The notes under the pieces were generated by a model that did no database searches, was not told the DNA's origin, and saw nothing but the letters and a program-made list of their open reading frames with translations. Of a stretch of DNA of 64,000 bases, positions 1-10,394 are shown one piece after another. How positions within the stretch are numbered: the stretch's first letter is position 1; every line of letters starts with the position of its first letter. The stretch is from Nematopogon swammerdamellus (Eukaryota > Arthropoda > Insecta > Lepidoptera > Adelidae): the NCBI GenBank assembly GCA_946902875.1, contig OX336340.1:21529566-21593565 (forward strand). Direction: 5' to 3'. The position numbers were made by a program, and so were the translations under genes.

Positions 1-337
1 TTGACATGATCCGTGATTACAGCTAATGAGTTAGTTACGACAGCACTCCGCACACCCGAAGTCAGCTGCGGGGTGAAGTCGACACGTCAGCTAGCGCGGT
101 TCTGTGGCTCCTGTTCATTCGGAGGACCACTACCTGAAAATAATGAAAGCAACAGCGAATTAACTTTAAAATCTTTGCGGTAAAAAAAAATCGTCTGTAA
201 CGGGTAATCTGGAAGGAAAAGGGTAAAACTCGGAAGAAATGCTGTAAAATTAGGTAATGAATGTGGGAAAAATAAGAACTGATATGCAAAGTAGTTATGA
301 AAAGAAAAACAGTATTTATTGTGCTAATAATATAAGG
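1..337. other. unassigned AT-rich stretch
   Basis: No gene or repeat was recognised before the C element that begins near 338. The open frame on the minus strand here is low-complexity and resembles no known protein. Confidence 0.5.
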
Positions 338-652
338 CGTGGGGCCGGTACTTAATAAAAATAGCCCCACTGCATCTCTCCACGTGCATGTCGTAAAAGG
401 CGACTAAAGGATAAGGACAAGACGCCGTGCATAAGGGCGACAGGATAGCCACCTCTCAGCTTGGCACGGTCTTTCCACCGAGTCATGAAGCAGGTGGGCC
501 TTCGTGCCTTACTTGCTGCCAGATATTTATCTTGTTCGATATACTTCGCTAAACGTGGTGGTCGGTGTTGTGCTGTGATTTACTAGAGTACTTGCAGCAC
601 AACACCGATTCTTCTGCTTACCCTGATGTCGGGGTACGGCGTGTGGTGTGTA
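338..652 (+). mobile_element. SINE-like family C, near full length
   Basis: It begins with the GTGGGGCC...GCCCCAC stem shared with family A. It continues with the C-specific body (AAGGACAAGACGCCGTGC, then the ACGTGGTGGTCGGTGTTGTGCTG hairpin region) and ends at a GTGTGGTGTGTAT tail. No coding capacity is visible. Other copies lie near 12.1, 17.6, 21.0, 32.2, 34.3, 51.1 and 55.1 kb, which establishes it as a dispersed family. The transposition mechanism is inferred only from the truncation pattern and tail. Confidence 0.75.
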
Positions 653-734
653 TTTTATTATATTGTAATATAGGCTGAAATTACGAGTAACTTTGGTCTA
701 GCCAATCATGTCTGGTTTCATAAAGTCAGATTTT

Positions 735-861
735 ATTTATGGAAATTGACATGGTTGGCTACATCACCAACAACGGTCGTGATGTCAGCTAATAAAATTT
801 TGGTGAACTAGGCGTAATTTCAGTGCTTTCCTTTGCCCATGCCGGCTACAATGAACTGAAA
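735..861 (-). mobile_element. old SINE A/B 3' fragment
   Basis: Reverse-complemented, this is the A/B tail (GTGATGTAGCCAAC...TTTCCATAAA) with many substitutions and a changed middle. It is one of the most diverged copies in the window, so probably one of the oldest. Confidence 0.65.
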
Positions 862-1019
862 AAACATAACAAACAGAAGAAATATACGAAAGAAATAACC
901 GATCTAGCAATCAAATTTTTCCGTGTAAGTTTCAAAACATCATTTCTGTAGAAATCCTGCCCTTCGTGTTAATATGAATTAATATAAATGTTAATGTTCC
1001 GTTTATTTAGTTTAAGTAA

Positions 1020-1270
1020 ATACGAGTTGAAATTAAGTCTCTCAAAAAGCTTGAAATAAGAGTTAAATTACATATTTAAAAAAACCCAACCTCAACATCA
1101 ACAACCATTCAAAATTAATAAAATAATTTCCGCTTAGTTAAATAAGTGCGTCGGGGGACGGCTAAGTAAAAAAGGCTAAACTCGGTCCCCCGACGCCTTT
1201 AATTAACTAAGCGGAAATATTTTTTTACTTTTTAAGGATTGTTAATTATTGTTGTGTCGGGTTTTGTTTA
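1020..1270. mobile_element. palindromic element P, copy 1
   Basis: Inverted arms at 1126-1159 and 1185-1218 pair around CCGCTTAGTTAA and GCGTCGGGGGA. The outer part (AAATTAAGTCTC near 1033) matches the P copy at 61.27 kb. This is a non-autonomous, foldback-type structure with no ORF. Confidence 0.65.
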
Positions 1271-1608
1271 ATGTATATGATATTTTCAGTTCATCAATTC
1301 AGCACGTGTAAGAATTTTGGAGTTACAGCATCAGGGCTTAAATATTTTCTGTACTACCCTCATCGACTATTTAATTTACAGTTTTTTTTCTTCTTCTAGG
1401 TAACTCAATAAACAATATACTACTTCCTTACATTTCAGTAACTGAACTTCGATAGATAATATAAACCCAACAAGATGCTGTTGCATTCCAATAAGCGTGT
1501 ACTTAGATATGTAGTTTCATACATTGATTAACAAGAGTTTCAGAGAAAGATTTTTGAATGATGAAGAACTTAATCGCCACTCCTTATATCTACAATCAGA
1601 ATTTAAAT

Positions 1609-1854
1609 TGTTGACCGTTAGACCGTTGAGGCTAACCGTGGTTCGGATTCTGTATATTCTGTAGGTCCCTTCCCTTTTTACTTTACTAGAATTTAATTCG
1701 AAGCGAAGCGGCTATGTAAATAGTTTGTGCTTTCCGACCAGTTCCTTGTAGCCGGTACGGCTAAAGGGAAGCACTGACATGGCACCTTTCACCAAAAGGT
1801 TGCGGGTTTAGTGAGTGGCGTAGCCAACTATGTAAGTTTCTATATAAAAGAAAA
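1609..1854 (+). mobile_element. SINE B, 5'-truncated and diverged
   Basis: It starts inside the 5S/tRNA-like head (GACCGTTGAGGCTAACCGTGG, then TTCGGATTC). It continues through TAGGTCCCTTCCC and GGCTATGTAAATAGTTTGTG to a degraded CAGTTTCCATAAA-like end. The central CTAGGTGGTAGG motif has been lost. Confidence 0.7.
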
Positions 1855-1918
1855 CTGCGAGTATCATAAATTAGGGCTGACTTAAATATTTTTATTCACA
1901 CCAATATTTGGTTTTAGA

Positions 1919-2228
1919 TTTTTATATATACATATTTTGTACACAATAAATAAAATACACATATTATATACCTTATATTTCGATTTTTACAAGTCTTCGT
2001 CAAAATTTAATATATTTACAAGGCGTGTCAAATGATGACAAATCTTTATTATTTGATGCACATCAAACTGGTAAATATATTAAACTAGCTTTTGCCCGCG
2101 GCTTCGCTCGCGGTAGACTCGGTTTAATAGCAAATCAGATTAAACGCAAATAAGCCGAAATATAAGATTTATAATATGTGTATTTTTAAATCATTGTGTA
2201 CAAAATATGTATAAGTATATAAAATTAG
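1919..2228. repeat. nested inverted repeats around a 'CCCGCGGCTTCGC' fragment
   Basis: Outer arms of about 65-70 bp (1919-1983 and 2158-2228, sharing ATTTTGTACACAAT and TATATTTCG) enclose inner 14-bp arms (2006-2019 and 2071-2084, TTTAATATATTTAC). The start of a common lepidopteran repeat, GCCCGCGGCTTCGCTCGCGG, lies at about 2093. Confidence 0.65.
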
Positions 2229-2230
2229 AA

Positions 2231-3261
2231 AAAAAAATAGAACTGAAAAATTCCTAAAGAAAATTTCTGGTCTTACTAGATGAGCTGAAGAGGGCGCTTA
2301 TTTCAAATGGTGAGAGGAGTGTCTAAACCCACCCCCACGCGCTGATATCGTTATTTCTCGTAAGGATGTATAATTTCGTCTGGCAACTGTAAAATTGTAT
2401 CAATATGAAGCAGAAATTATTTTTCAGTGAGAAAACTCATGAAATATTCATAAGTTCAGTAATTGCAACGAAATCTGTTCAATCTCCCACCGCGCTCCAG
2501 CGAGCGGTCGCCTATATACCAATATAGTATATATATGGCGTTTTATTACAGAAGTTGTCCTTATGTACTCGAAGGAGTAAATAGAAGTAGCATGTACCTA
2601 CTGAGTACATAAGAATCTGGGAGACGGCCGAGGCGCCGCCTGCCAACTCAGTAAATTTAATCAGCCTAATGCCTCTCCTTGGCAGCCTTCCCGAGACCGA
2701 TGCTTCCTCGCTCGCTACACAACTTTATAAAATATCAACTACATAAATTGCTTTTCCGAAGAAAAAGAACAATTTTCCTGTGGGCGTGGCCTCGGGAGCG
2801 GGTGGGCGTGGCGTAAGGCTTCGCCGGGCGAACCCTCCCGCCCCCCTCGCCGCGCACCCACCGGGGCGTATCCCGCTTTGGAGAGCATCTTCGTAGTTTT
2901 TCTTCACAGAAAATTTTATTTTTTATTTTAAGAGCTGCTGAAATCGAAAAAGGTTTTACTAGCGTCTCCAACGCCGTCGGGTTTTTTACGCAAATTTAAT
3001 GACAGCTTCACATTGTATTTCTTGAGAGGTTTCTCTCATTTTCAGCGTTGAAAAGTCAAAATATAACGTTAGAAATGTAGTTTTTGTTTGGGATGCTCCT
3101 ATTGTCGCTACTAAACTTGTCTACTAATTTTCAGAATTATTATTGGTTCTCATTTCAGATTAAATGATTATTTATAAATGTCGAAGTTAACGTTGATTAT
3201 CATATAACTAATATAATTTATCTATATATTTACTTAAATATAAATGAAACAATTTTATAAA
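2231..3261. other. unassigned stretch with a GC-rich island near 2.77-2.89 kb
   Basis: AGAGGGCGCT lies at 2288 and CCCCACGCGCTGATAT near 2332; both recur near 58.1 kb. A small hairpin (CTTATGTACTC, 2560-2570, against 2603-2613) is also visible. The GC-rich part at 2770-2890 has overlapping open frames but no recognisable protein. Confidence 0.4.
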
Positions 3262-3402
3262 TTTTTTTTTTTATAGAAAGGCCCGACATGTGGCGCCAAG
3301 CCACCCATAAGTTGTCTAACGACGCCCATGTACATTCGGTCGTACGCAGTGGTTGCGAATGCCATGCCGGCCTGACAGGTGCCTATTCACACCTCTCTTG
3401 AC
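3262..3402 (-). mobile_element. LINE J1 3' end, strongly truncated
   Basis: On the minus strand the last codons of the J1 ORF (about FKRGVNRHLSGRHG) and its short 3' UTR run into the A-tail, seen here as poly-T at 3262-3272. The conserved stretch GCCATGCCGGCCTGACAGGTGCC also occurs near 26.5 and 60.3 kb. Confidence 0.75.
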
Positions 3403-4202
3403 CCTGAAATAAACCCTAAGTAAATAAATGACATAAAATAAAATACAACTTGCACGAGAGAAGGGGGAAGGGGAAATAACTAGTTTTATCAGAAATACCT
3501 GGCCAACATAAGAGCTAATTAGCTAAATAATTATTCTTATCAGTCAACTCTTGCTAGCACCAGATTACGGAATAGGCAGTTTAAAAGTAAGAACAGTTAA
3601 AAACATTACATAAAAGCCTTAAAAACCGCAAATGCCTCGCAAGCTTCTCCAAAACATGCAAATTGCTCTCAGAGGGACATTTTTCTTCGCATAAAACTTT
3701 CCAGTAGCGAACAAGACACGCCAGAATGTCGTGTTGATTTTTTCCCGAGAACCCTCTTTCCCTCCCGCCGCCAACATCCGTTGGTGCGAGGAGGGGTGAG
3801 CAGCGAGGACGACTAAACACTTTTGCAGCACATTTTTGTTTAAAAATCTGGAGCGAGCATTTGAGGGTCTCGTGCGCACGCATGGAAATGTGAAGGTTCC
3901 GTGTTTTCCTTTTGAGTTATCTACGCAAACGTGCTTATGTAAATGTATTAAACGTCTACTTAATAAAACAATATTTTTTAAAGCTATTCGTGTCTCTTGA
4001 AAACGATCTATGTAGCGTCTCCTCTTTATCTTAACATAATTATATCTCCTAATTTCTATTTATTTTTACGTAGTATTACTTATATAAATATTATAATTAT
4101 ATTTTTCAGGCTTTCATAAATCCTTATATTTTTAAATAAAAAATTATCACTTCTTATCTTTGCTACTATGTACATTCCATTTTTTACACATTTCACACAC
4201 CT
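3403..4202. other. unassigned stretch
   Basis: It contains a moderately GC-rich patch (3740-3880) with two overlapping short minus-strand frames that resemble no known protein. The remainder is AT-rich with no repeat I could match in this window. Confidence 0.4.
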
Positions 4203-4322
4203 AAACGTTGGCTGTAAGAAATCTCTTCAAGGGATGAGTCCGCCTTTGCACCTCATGTATCTGTATTCATTGTATTATTCTTGTGAAATATTTGTGGAGC
4301 AATAAAGAATTTTCTATTCATG
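4203..4322 (+). mobile_element. RTE-like LINE 3' tail
   Basis: The pattern GGCTGTAAGAAATCTCTTCAAGGGAT...GTCCGCCTTTGCAC...GCAATAAAG matches fragments near 19.0, 20.2, 45.1, 50.8, 60.5 and 61.6 kb. The short stem and AATAAAG motif are typical of an abundant lepidopteran LINE 3' terminus. RTE clade is my recollection of the family and is not demonstrated here. Confidence 0.55.
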
Positions 4323-4479
4323 TATCTAACTATTGAACATTTAGAACGCTTGAATTTTAAAAATAAAACGTAATTCAAATAACTGTTTTAAAATGTACTG
4401 TAACGTATAATATAATAATGTTTAATTTTAAGTTAAACATGTTTAAATTATTACCTGGCTGGTCATGTAGTTTTTCATT

Positions 4480-4695
4480 AATCCAACCGGCGGCGGCCGC
4501 GGCGGCGGCGGCGGCGTGTGCCAATGAGTTTTTTCTGATATGAAAAAAATTACGCGCATACCTTCACCCACTTGCCCATGGTTCGGATTCCATGTAAAAA
4601 TTTAGGTCCACCGGGTTGACTGGAGGAAATTTCCTAAGCCAATAAGCCCGCCCTTGCCACAAATTAAAAGTGGCATAAAGTGTATTAGTAATGTG
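4480..4695 (+). mobile_element. SINE E, head replaced by a (GGC)n run
   Basis: The body matches the E copy at 41.1 kb: CCAATGAGTTTTTTCTGAT, ACCTTCACCCAC, GTTCGGATTCCATGTAAAA, then AATAAGCCCGCCC...GGCATAAAGTGTATTA. The tRNA-like head is reduced to AATCCAACCGG followed by a GGC/GCC trinucleotide run (4489-4516), suggesting local expansion at the head/body join. Confidence 0.7.
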
Positions 4696-5438
4696 GTACA
4701 GGCCCAAAGTTGGAAAACATAATTATTTGCTAAAAAACCTACCTGCTTGTACCACAAAATCGTTCACAATTATCATACTCCAAACATCAGTTTTGGATAA
4801 ATTTGGATTGGAAACACATTCTTGGGTAAAATGTGTCAATTATTTTGTATGATTCTCTCCCTATTAATTTTTTCCTCGAAGTTAAACTAAAAATATATAT
4901 AATTTAATAAATGAAATATAATCTAAATACATTTATTCACATTAACACGTGAAAAATAATACGTCTTTCCTAGACCTTTACAGTCGCTCCTCCGAAACCC
5001 TGGCCGAAAGGAAATATATCCTTCCGAAACAAAAAGGCAACGGACGCACCCGCCGCGTTCCGTTGCTTGTTTTAAAAAAGGACATATTTATCCGGCGGCT
5101 ATTTGAATAAACCCTAGTTGCGACTAAATATCTCTCGTTAAAAAGTAAAAAAAGGGGTTTTTATTGTTGCGATAAAAACGAATAGAATGTATATAAAAGT
5201 CGTAAGGAAGTGAGATTAAACGTGGGTGGCCACTTAGCATGGACAACATTCTTTTAAATATTTTTGCTACTTCCGGTGCCGCTGCCGTTTGGAACGCGAA
5301 ACTATTTATATTTATCGTATAGTAATGTATATGTGTTAATAATATAAAAATAATGTATTTTTTATGTATTATTAAAAGTATTCTTATATGTATATCCTTT
5401 AATTCAATTTTTTTAAAATTTTATATTAATTTTACATA
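4696..5438. other. unassigned AT-rich stretch
   Basis: No ORF or dispersed repeat was recognised. A short GC-richer patch (5035-5075, CGGACGCACCCGCCGCGTTCC) is the only compositional feature. Confidence 0.4.
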
Positions 5439-5905
5439 CAGAATGTTTCAGGATATGGTTTCGTAACTTCAGGGTTCTAAAGGGGTCCATATTTGAAAAC
5501 GAAAAGCTCTGAAACTTTTTCCCAGATTCGGTCATTTTATAGTCCTTTTTGGTGAAAATAGTTTCATCGACATTGGTGGACGGTTATCATCCGCCTTTAT
5601 TAAATAAAAATAAAGTGACTAAATTGCTATTTTTAACTAGTAGAATTGAACTGCATGTAGGTAAATTCCAAACACTTAAATTTAAATGACATCAAAAGAA
5701 AAAGGGGACTGGACTAGGTCATTCCACTGCCTAGACATAGATAGCACCTCCCCATACTCACTGTACATTGAGTTTTTGTAACAATTTCCAATTTTTGTAT
5801 GAAAAAAAAGTATGGAATTTCGATTTGAGTGATAAGGTTTTTTTTCGTCTAATAATGAGTACTTTCTATTCCTGAAGTTTCTCAAGCCTGTCCTGAAACA
5901 CACCG
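5439..5905 (-). mobile_element. MITE M1, copy 1 (467 bp)
   Basis: Terminal inverted repeats begin CAGAATGTTTCAGG and end CCTGAAACACACCG. The element is flanked by TA on both sides (5437-5438 and 5906-5907). It is inverted relative to the copies at 14.5 and 45.7 kb and has the same internal order. The TA duplication suggests mobilisation by a Tc1/mariner-type transposase, which is inference. It has no transposase ORF. Confidence 0.85.
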
Positions 5906-5939
5906 TATAAACAATAAAGTAATAAAAATACACAAAATT

Positions 5940-6000
5940 AATACAAAAATTAAAGTATTCTTATTAAAATTATTTTATCTTCAATTCTCACCACTCAACT
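5940..6000. repeat. dispersed repeat L, copy 1
   Basis: The reverse complement of GTATTCTTATTAAAATTATT...TTCAATTCTCACC matches 20277-20323 in inverted orientation. The element type is unknown. Confidence 0.45.
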
Positions 6001-6051
6001 TTTTTGCTACTTGCATGTTCGTTTAGGCTTTTACCGCTAATTACACATTAT

Positions 6052-6165
6052 AGCAATGTTTTCGGTTACGCTGTATAACTGAAAGCGAGTCACTTTTGTC
6101 GACGTTTCATCCCTCACCCTGGGGACAGAACTGTCCTCACCTGACCTCAAGGTGTCGTCCACGTA
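6052..6165 (-). repeat. dispersed repeat H, copy 1
   Basis: It contains TTTTCGGTTACGC, TGTATAACTGAAAGCGAGTC and TCGACGTTTC. It is the inverted counterpart of the stretch at 10395-10520, so it belongs to a dispersed family. Its nature is unknown. Confidence 0.6.
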
Positions 6166-6185
6166 ACGTCCACCGCGAGTCCTGA

Positions 6186-6250
6186 GGACGGACAGACGGC
6201 GTAGGCTTAGTAATAGGTTTACGTACGGGATACGGAAACCTAAAAAAAAC
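6186..6250 (-). mobile_element. element Q, terminal fragment
   Basis: GGCGTAGGCTTAGTAATAGG followed by ACGGGATACGGAAACCTAAAA is the Q terminus, also present near 20.1, 24.35 and 30.6 kb. The rest of the element is absent. Confidence 0.65.
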
Positions 6251-7085
6251 GCCCTGCGAAGTTTCTAGCCGGCTATTCTTTGTGAGTGTAATCGGACCGG
6301 ATTGTAAAAACAAAAACTACTATACGAATGATGAATAAAGAATAAATAATTAGAAGGATTCATTAATTAAATTGGAAGAGCGCACACAAATCAAATCAAA
6401 TCAAAAAAATTGCTTGTCTGTAAAGTCGGTTTACGGACGATAGTTTTACGTGATAACGTCAAAAAGTGGTAAGACTATTGGGAACGGTTCTAACTAAAGT
6501 ACCAGGGCAGAAGAAATTGAGGCAATGCGACTTCGGACTGAATCTACGTCAGACAGTCAGTCAAATTAATAAGCAGTCGAATAAATCACAAAATTCATTA
6601 CAAAACGTCTATAAAAGTGAAAATAAACGTGATAAACATAATGCCTGTTATTAGAACAGTAAGTGAAAGTGTTATTTCAAAGTAATACGAACTAAAAGAA
6701 AAACTATTAGCAAAATAATATAAAGTGCGAAGTCAGATACAAAATCAGTTTATAATACTTTATTGTGCTTAGAAGTTTAATTCTTAAATCGCAAATGTGA
6801 GTACTTTAAAAACTAATAATATTAATTATCAATATAAACTTTTAATTTGTAAATTTCTACATGCTCGTAACACATACTTCAATCTACCTACTTTATCAAT
6901 AATCCTACATAACGCCATCTACATATCAAAGCGCATACTACAACGTTGCAACACCTACCTAACTGCGAATAAAGTAAACTACCGCTGAGGTATATCATTT
7001 ACTATTGACGCTAGATGTCGCTCCAAAAGACTCAACGCCATGAAATCTTCACCTGACTGTTGACCGAATTCGCTTCGCTAGTACA
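6251..7085. other. unassigned AT-rich stretch
   Basis: Two short plus-strand frames (6466-6654, 6797-6988) are AT-driven and resemble nothing known. An AAATC-type microrepeat sits near 6390-6405. Confidence 0.4.
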
Positions 7086-7087
7086 TG

Positions 7088-7175
7088 ATCGATTTAGCCG
7101 GGTGGTTAAAACGTCTGGTCGGTCACACAATATTGGTGGCAGGGACCGCGGGTTCGAGACTCGCAAAAGACGGAC
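7088..7175 (+). mobile_element. tRNA-like promoter segment (possible SINE head)
   Basis: TAGCCGGGTGGTTAAAACG resembles a type-2 A box/D arm and GCGGGTTCGAGACTCGC a B box/T arm, about 50 bp apart, as in tRNA genes and tRNA-derived SINEs. The acceptor arm does not pair well, so a functional tRNA gene is unlikely. No second copy was found in the window. Confidence 0.45.
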
Positions 7176-7564
7176 AAATATATTTTGTATTTCCTACTCT
7201 CCTTATATGCCTCTCTATCGCTTGTTACGCGCTCTCGCTTGCACACACAGGTTCAGATGGAACGTGACACTTTTTCGTGCGTGCAGCCGGTGTTCATAAA
7301 TAAGTCTGGGTAGACTGTGCCGTAGAGGACAGCTTACAATAGGTAGTTAGCGGTAATATTTTGGGTGTGCGGGTAACTTAGTTTTTGGTAGGGCATAATT
7401 CAATGTTTTGGCAAAATTGAAACGCTGAATGAAGAAGCAAGTTTAATCCAACTGAGATAATAGTAGGTATGTAGATCTCGCAACGTGTCTGCTATGATAT
7501 GACGGCGGCGTGATTGCGGACAGCAATAGCGATTAACTTTTCGCTGCCTGCGCCCGCGCCGATT

Positions 7565-7592
7565 CCCCTCCCCTCCCCTCCCCTCTCCTCCC
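7565..7592. repeat. (CCCCT)n microsatellite
   Basis: A CT-rich pentanucleotide tract of about five units with one interruption. Confidence 0.7.
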
Positions 7593-7709
7593 GCCACGCC
7601 GCACTCGGCACCGTGAGATTGGTTGGCTGATCGTCGATAATCGCCGCTTCACTATTTGCTCAGCGACCGATCGGACACGATCGCGTTATACTATACAAGG
7701 TGTTGACAA

Positions 7710-8155
7710 TAGTTTAAAAGTTAAATTATAAATTAAAAACCCTAAAAAACGAAAAGGAGTCGGGGGATCGCTAAGAAATTCCCGCGCAGCTGAGTTTTTA
7801 CATTTTATTTACTTAGTGGTCCCCCGACTCCTTTATGTAAGTAAACGGAAGTTATTTTTGACTTTTTAAGGATCGGGGGTTTTTTATATTTGTAACTTTT
7901 ATTTCAAGCTTTTTTAAGAAAACCGTATGCAAATCGGCCCATTTTTTAAGATGATAAATTTTTTGATTACTTAATTACTTGATTACTTAACTACAAACAT
8001 AGCTAAGAATCATAGCGTTTAAACCAGCTTTCTAATAAAAAAACCGCATCCAAAACGGTCCATCCGTTTGGGAGCTACGATGCTACAGCCAGACACACAT
8101 ACACACACACGTTAAACTTATAACACTCCTCCGTTTGCTTCGGGGGTGAAAAATA
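7710..8155. mobile_element. palindromic element P, copy 2
   Basis: Inverted arms at 7753-7775 and 7812-7834 share AAAGGAGTCGGGGGA and CTTAGTGGTCCCCC. Downstream is a segment shared with the copy at 11.9 kb: CCAGCTTTCTAATAAAA, GCATCC, CCGTTTGGGA, ACGTTAAACTTATAACAC, then a hairpin-like end near CGGGGGTGAAAAA. It has no ORF. Confidence 0.7.
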
Positions 8156-8159
8156 TGAC

Positions 8160-8413
8160 ACGTAGGGATATGACTCCTTTCTAATATTACTAGGTGGTAG
8201 GGTTTAACCCGCCCGGGTTGATACCACCGCACTGAATGAAAGGTCGGTCGAAACGCCTATGTAAATAGTTTGTGTTTTCCGTCCAGTTCAGTGTAGCCGG
8301 CGCGACTGAAGGGAGGCACTGACGACGTGGCACCAAGTTCACCCGGTGTTATGGGCTGACATCACGGATGTTGTAGGTGATGTAGCCAACCGTGTCAGTT
8401 TCCATAAAAAAAA
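8160..8413 (+). mobile_element. SINE A, lacks its 5' head
   Basis: It starts at AGGGATATGACTCC, runs through CTAGGTGGTAGGGTTTAACC and CACCGCACTGAATGAAAGG, and ends CCGTGTCAGTTTCCATAAAAA. The A-type GCGACTGAAGGG/ACGTGGCACCAAG variant is present. Confidence 0.85.
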
Positions 8414-8421
8414 AACGTTGT

Positions 8422-8580
8422 CAGTATCGGTAGCTCGGTGGTGCAACAGTGGATCGACCTCGAGCGCATCCGGGCGCGGTCAGAAATTGGATGAGTGACC
8501 GTTCGACCGTTGAGGCTGACAGTGGTTCGGGTTCAACGTAAAACATTTCCTTTGCCTTACTGGGATTTATACCTACCGCC
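8422..8580 (+). mobile_element. SINE B head fragment
   Basis: A tRNA-like A box (GGTAGCTCGGTGG) is followed by the 5S-like segment (GGGCGCGGTCAGAAATTGGAT, GTGACCG) and a B-box-like GGTTCGGGTTCAACG. It is truncated shortly after the head, at a (CCG)n run (8576-8592). It lies a few bases after the A copy, giving a tandem arrangement. Confidence 0.75.
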
Positions 8581-8784
8581 GCCGCCGCCGCGTGCCGCGG
8601 CGATACCAATTAGGGTCTGATATGGTTACCTATCATACTGTCCCCAGTCTGATATTGCGATGGGAGCCCAAGAAGATTACTATATTCCTCTTGAAACAGA
8701 GGGAAATACACATAGTACTTAAAAAGCTTCTGTTGTCGTCTTCGAGTTGGTATTGTATTGTATTGTTTATGATCATTCAGGGCA

Positions 8785-8912
8785 ATTAGACTGCACTCGA
8801 ACTTGTCACAATTTGTTCTATCGGGTTCGATTACACTCACGAAGAAGATCCGACAAGAAACTTCGCAGGGTATTTTTTAAAACATATTTTTACAAGTAAT
8901 TTAGTGACTAGC
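8785..8912 (+). repeat. dispersed repeat K, copy 1
   Basis: CTGCACTCG...TCACAATTTGTTCTATC, then GACAAGAAACTTCGCAGGGTATTTTTT, recurs at 30826-30940. It may be a LINE 3' end given the following A/T run. The family was not identified. Confidence 0.55.
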
Positions 8913-9577
8913 CGCCATAATAACACCGCTTACAGTCTAACAAAAAAACAGCTTGAGAGCAAGATTAACAATTTTGCTGAGAGTTTTGATTACAAAGACT
9001 TATTCATTATGTGAATCAGGTGTGAAGAGCCTTTGTTAAACTTTGATACGCATTAACTTTGGTATTCGAATATTTCAACCTAGCCAAATTAACTTCACCG
9101 TGACACATTACTCTTATATCATGCCTGCAGATTGGCGGATATTTGAAAACTTCCAGAGAAATTCAACCATGAAAAACACTCGCCCGTAGACAGTTTCATA
9201 CTACAAGGAAGATGTGAAAGCAAAATAAAGTTGACCAACGAGTTGTTCTCTAAAGTTTATATCTAAAATTGTGAACACCTTGTGTAGATCCGTGGGAGCG
9301 CACGGCGCGGCGAAGGCTTCCGCGGAGGCTGTAGCGCCGTCGTGTGCTCACGGAGGAAGGCTCGTGTCGGTCCGAGCAGCCGCAATGGGAGAGAAACGCC
9401 CGGGGCGCTAACACTAGCCACTCGCTACCAGGTTGTTAAGGCGCTTGTACACAAACCTAGTATGAATTCAACCGATTCGTCAACGTGTGAGAGCAACACC
9501 GAGCTCCTCATGTGCTCCTCATCGTCTCCTCGTATTACAGGCTCGAATATGTCATTTCTTTGTGTACGTTAATAATC
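8913..9577. other. unassigned stretch with a GC-rich half
   Basis: 8913-9280 is AT-rich. 9290-9440 is GC-rich and has an open frame (9342-9572, plus) that resembles no known protein and runs into the LINE fragment downstream. Confidence 0.35.
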
Positions 9578-9790
9578 CAGAAGGCAGCCCTACTCGACAC
9601 TGCAAGCATCCTCCGGAGGTTTCTCTCCCTAGGGCCCGACCATCGGTAGCTTGGGTTCGCCCCGCCGCGCCGCCGCCGCCGGTGGTGGAAACTCCATTTG
9701 TTTTTTGTATCAATTTTAGATTTTAATGTTGTAAATAATGTAAAAAGAAATTGTTTAAATAAAGATATGGAATAATAATATTCATATGAC
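9578..9790 (+). mobile_element. R4/Dong-like LINE, 5'-truncated copy (last 24 codons and 3' UTR)
   Basis: The frame from 9578 reads QKAALLDTASILRRFLSLG, then PDHR and a stop. This aligns without gaps to the last residues of the 284-codon ORF at 34683-35537. The 3' UTR matches too: CATCGGTAGC, GGTTCGCC, GCCGCC, GGTGGTGGAAA, TCCATTTTGTT, ATTTTAGATTT. The open frame on the minus strand here is a shadow. Confidence 0.85.
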
Positions 9791-9806
9791 CATTTTGGTA
9801 TTAGCA

Positions 9807-10209
9807 TTTTTTTATGTAATCCGGTATGGGTGGCCGAGTCGGAGGAGCAAAAGCACATGCTCTGAACAACCAATATCACATCCGAGAAGGTAGGTGCCAT
9901 ACCGGAGACTTCCCTGTATTGCTGGCTATACTATACTCGGCTATATTGGAGAACACAACCGAGGCTGCTATGCGGCCATCTTACATCCAGTACGGTGTTA
10001 TCAACCTAGTCGGCTACAATTTGAGCCTACCATTTAGTAAGGGGCAATGGAAGGGACCTACAGTTTCACACCGGTTACGAACGGCGAAGCAGGTGTAGAT
10101 GCAGTAATTTTTTTCGTCAGAAAAAAATCATTGGTACACGCCGACCGGATTCGAACCTCGGACCTCTCGCATGAGAAGCCGATGCCCAAACCACTCGGCC
10201 ACCCGCCGC
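9807..10209 (-). mobile_element. SINE D, full length
   Basis: On the minus strand it opens with a tRNA-like head (GGGTGGCCGAGTGGTTTGGGC, A box) and GAGGTTCGAATCCGG (B box). It continues with CACACCTGCTTCGCCGTTCG and a body containing AGGCTCAAATTGTAGCCGAC and CATAGCAGCCTCGG, and ends at a T-run at 9807-9813 (its A tail). The head resembles Leu/Ser-type tRNAs but does not fold as a full tRNA. The plus-strand frames overlapping it are spurious. Confidence 0.85.
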
Positions 10210-10394
10210 TTGAACGTTTGTTTTGCACTTGCAAGTTTTGGACAAAGTTATGTTTTTACTTGTTCTTTTACTTTAGTTAGAGTTTGCGCTATAGTCACAC
10301 CAAGTTTGACGCTTGTATATATTACTGTTTTCGATAGAGCAAAAAAAAACCGTTGAAAAAAAGTTGCTTCGTTTGTCAACTCATGAGTTGACAT

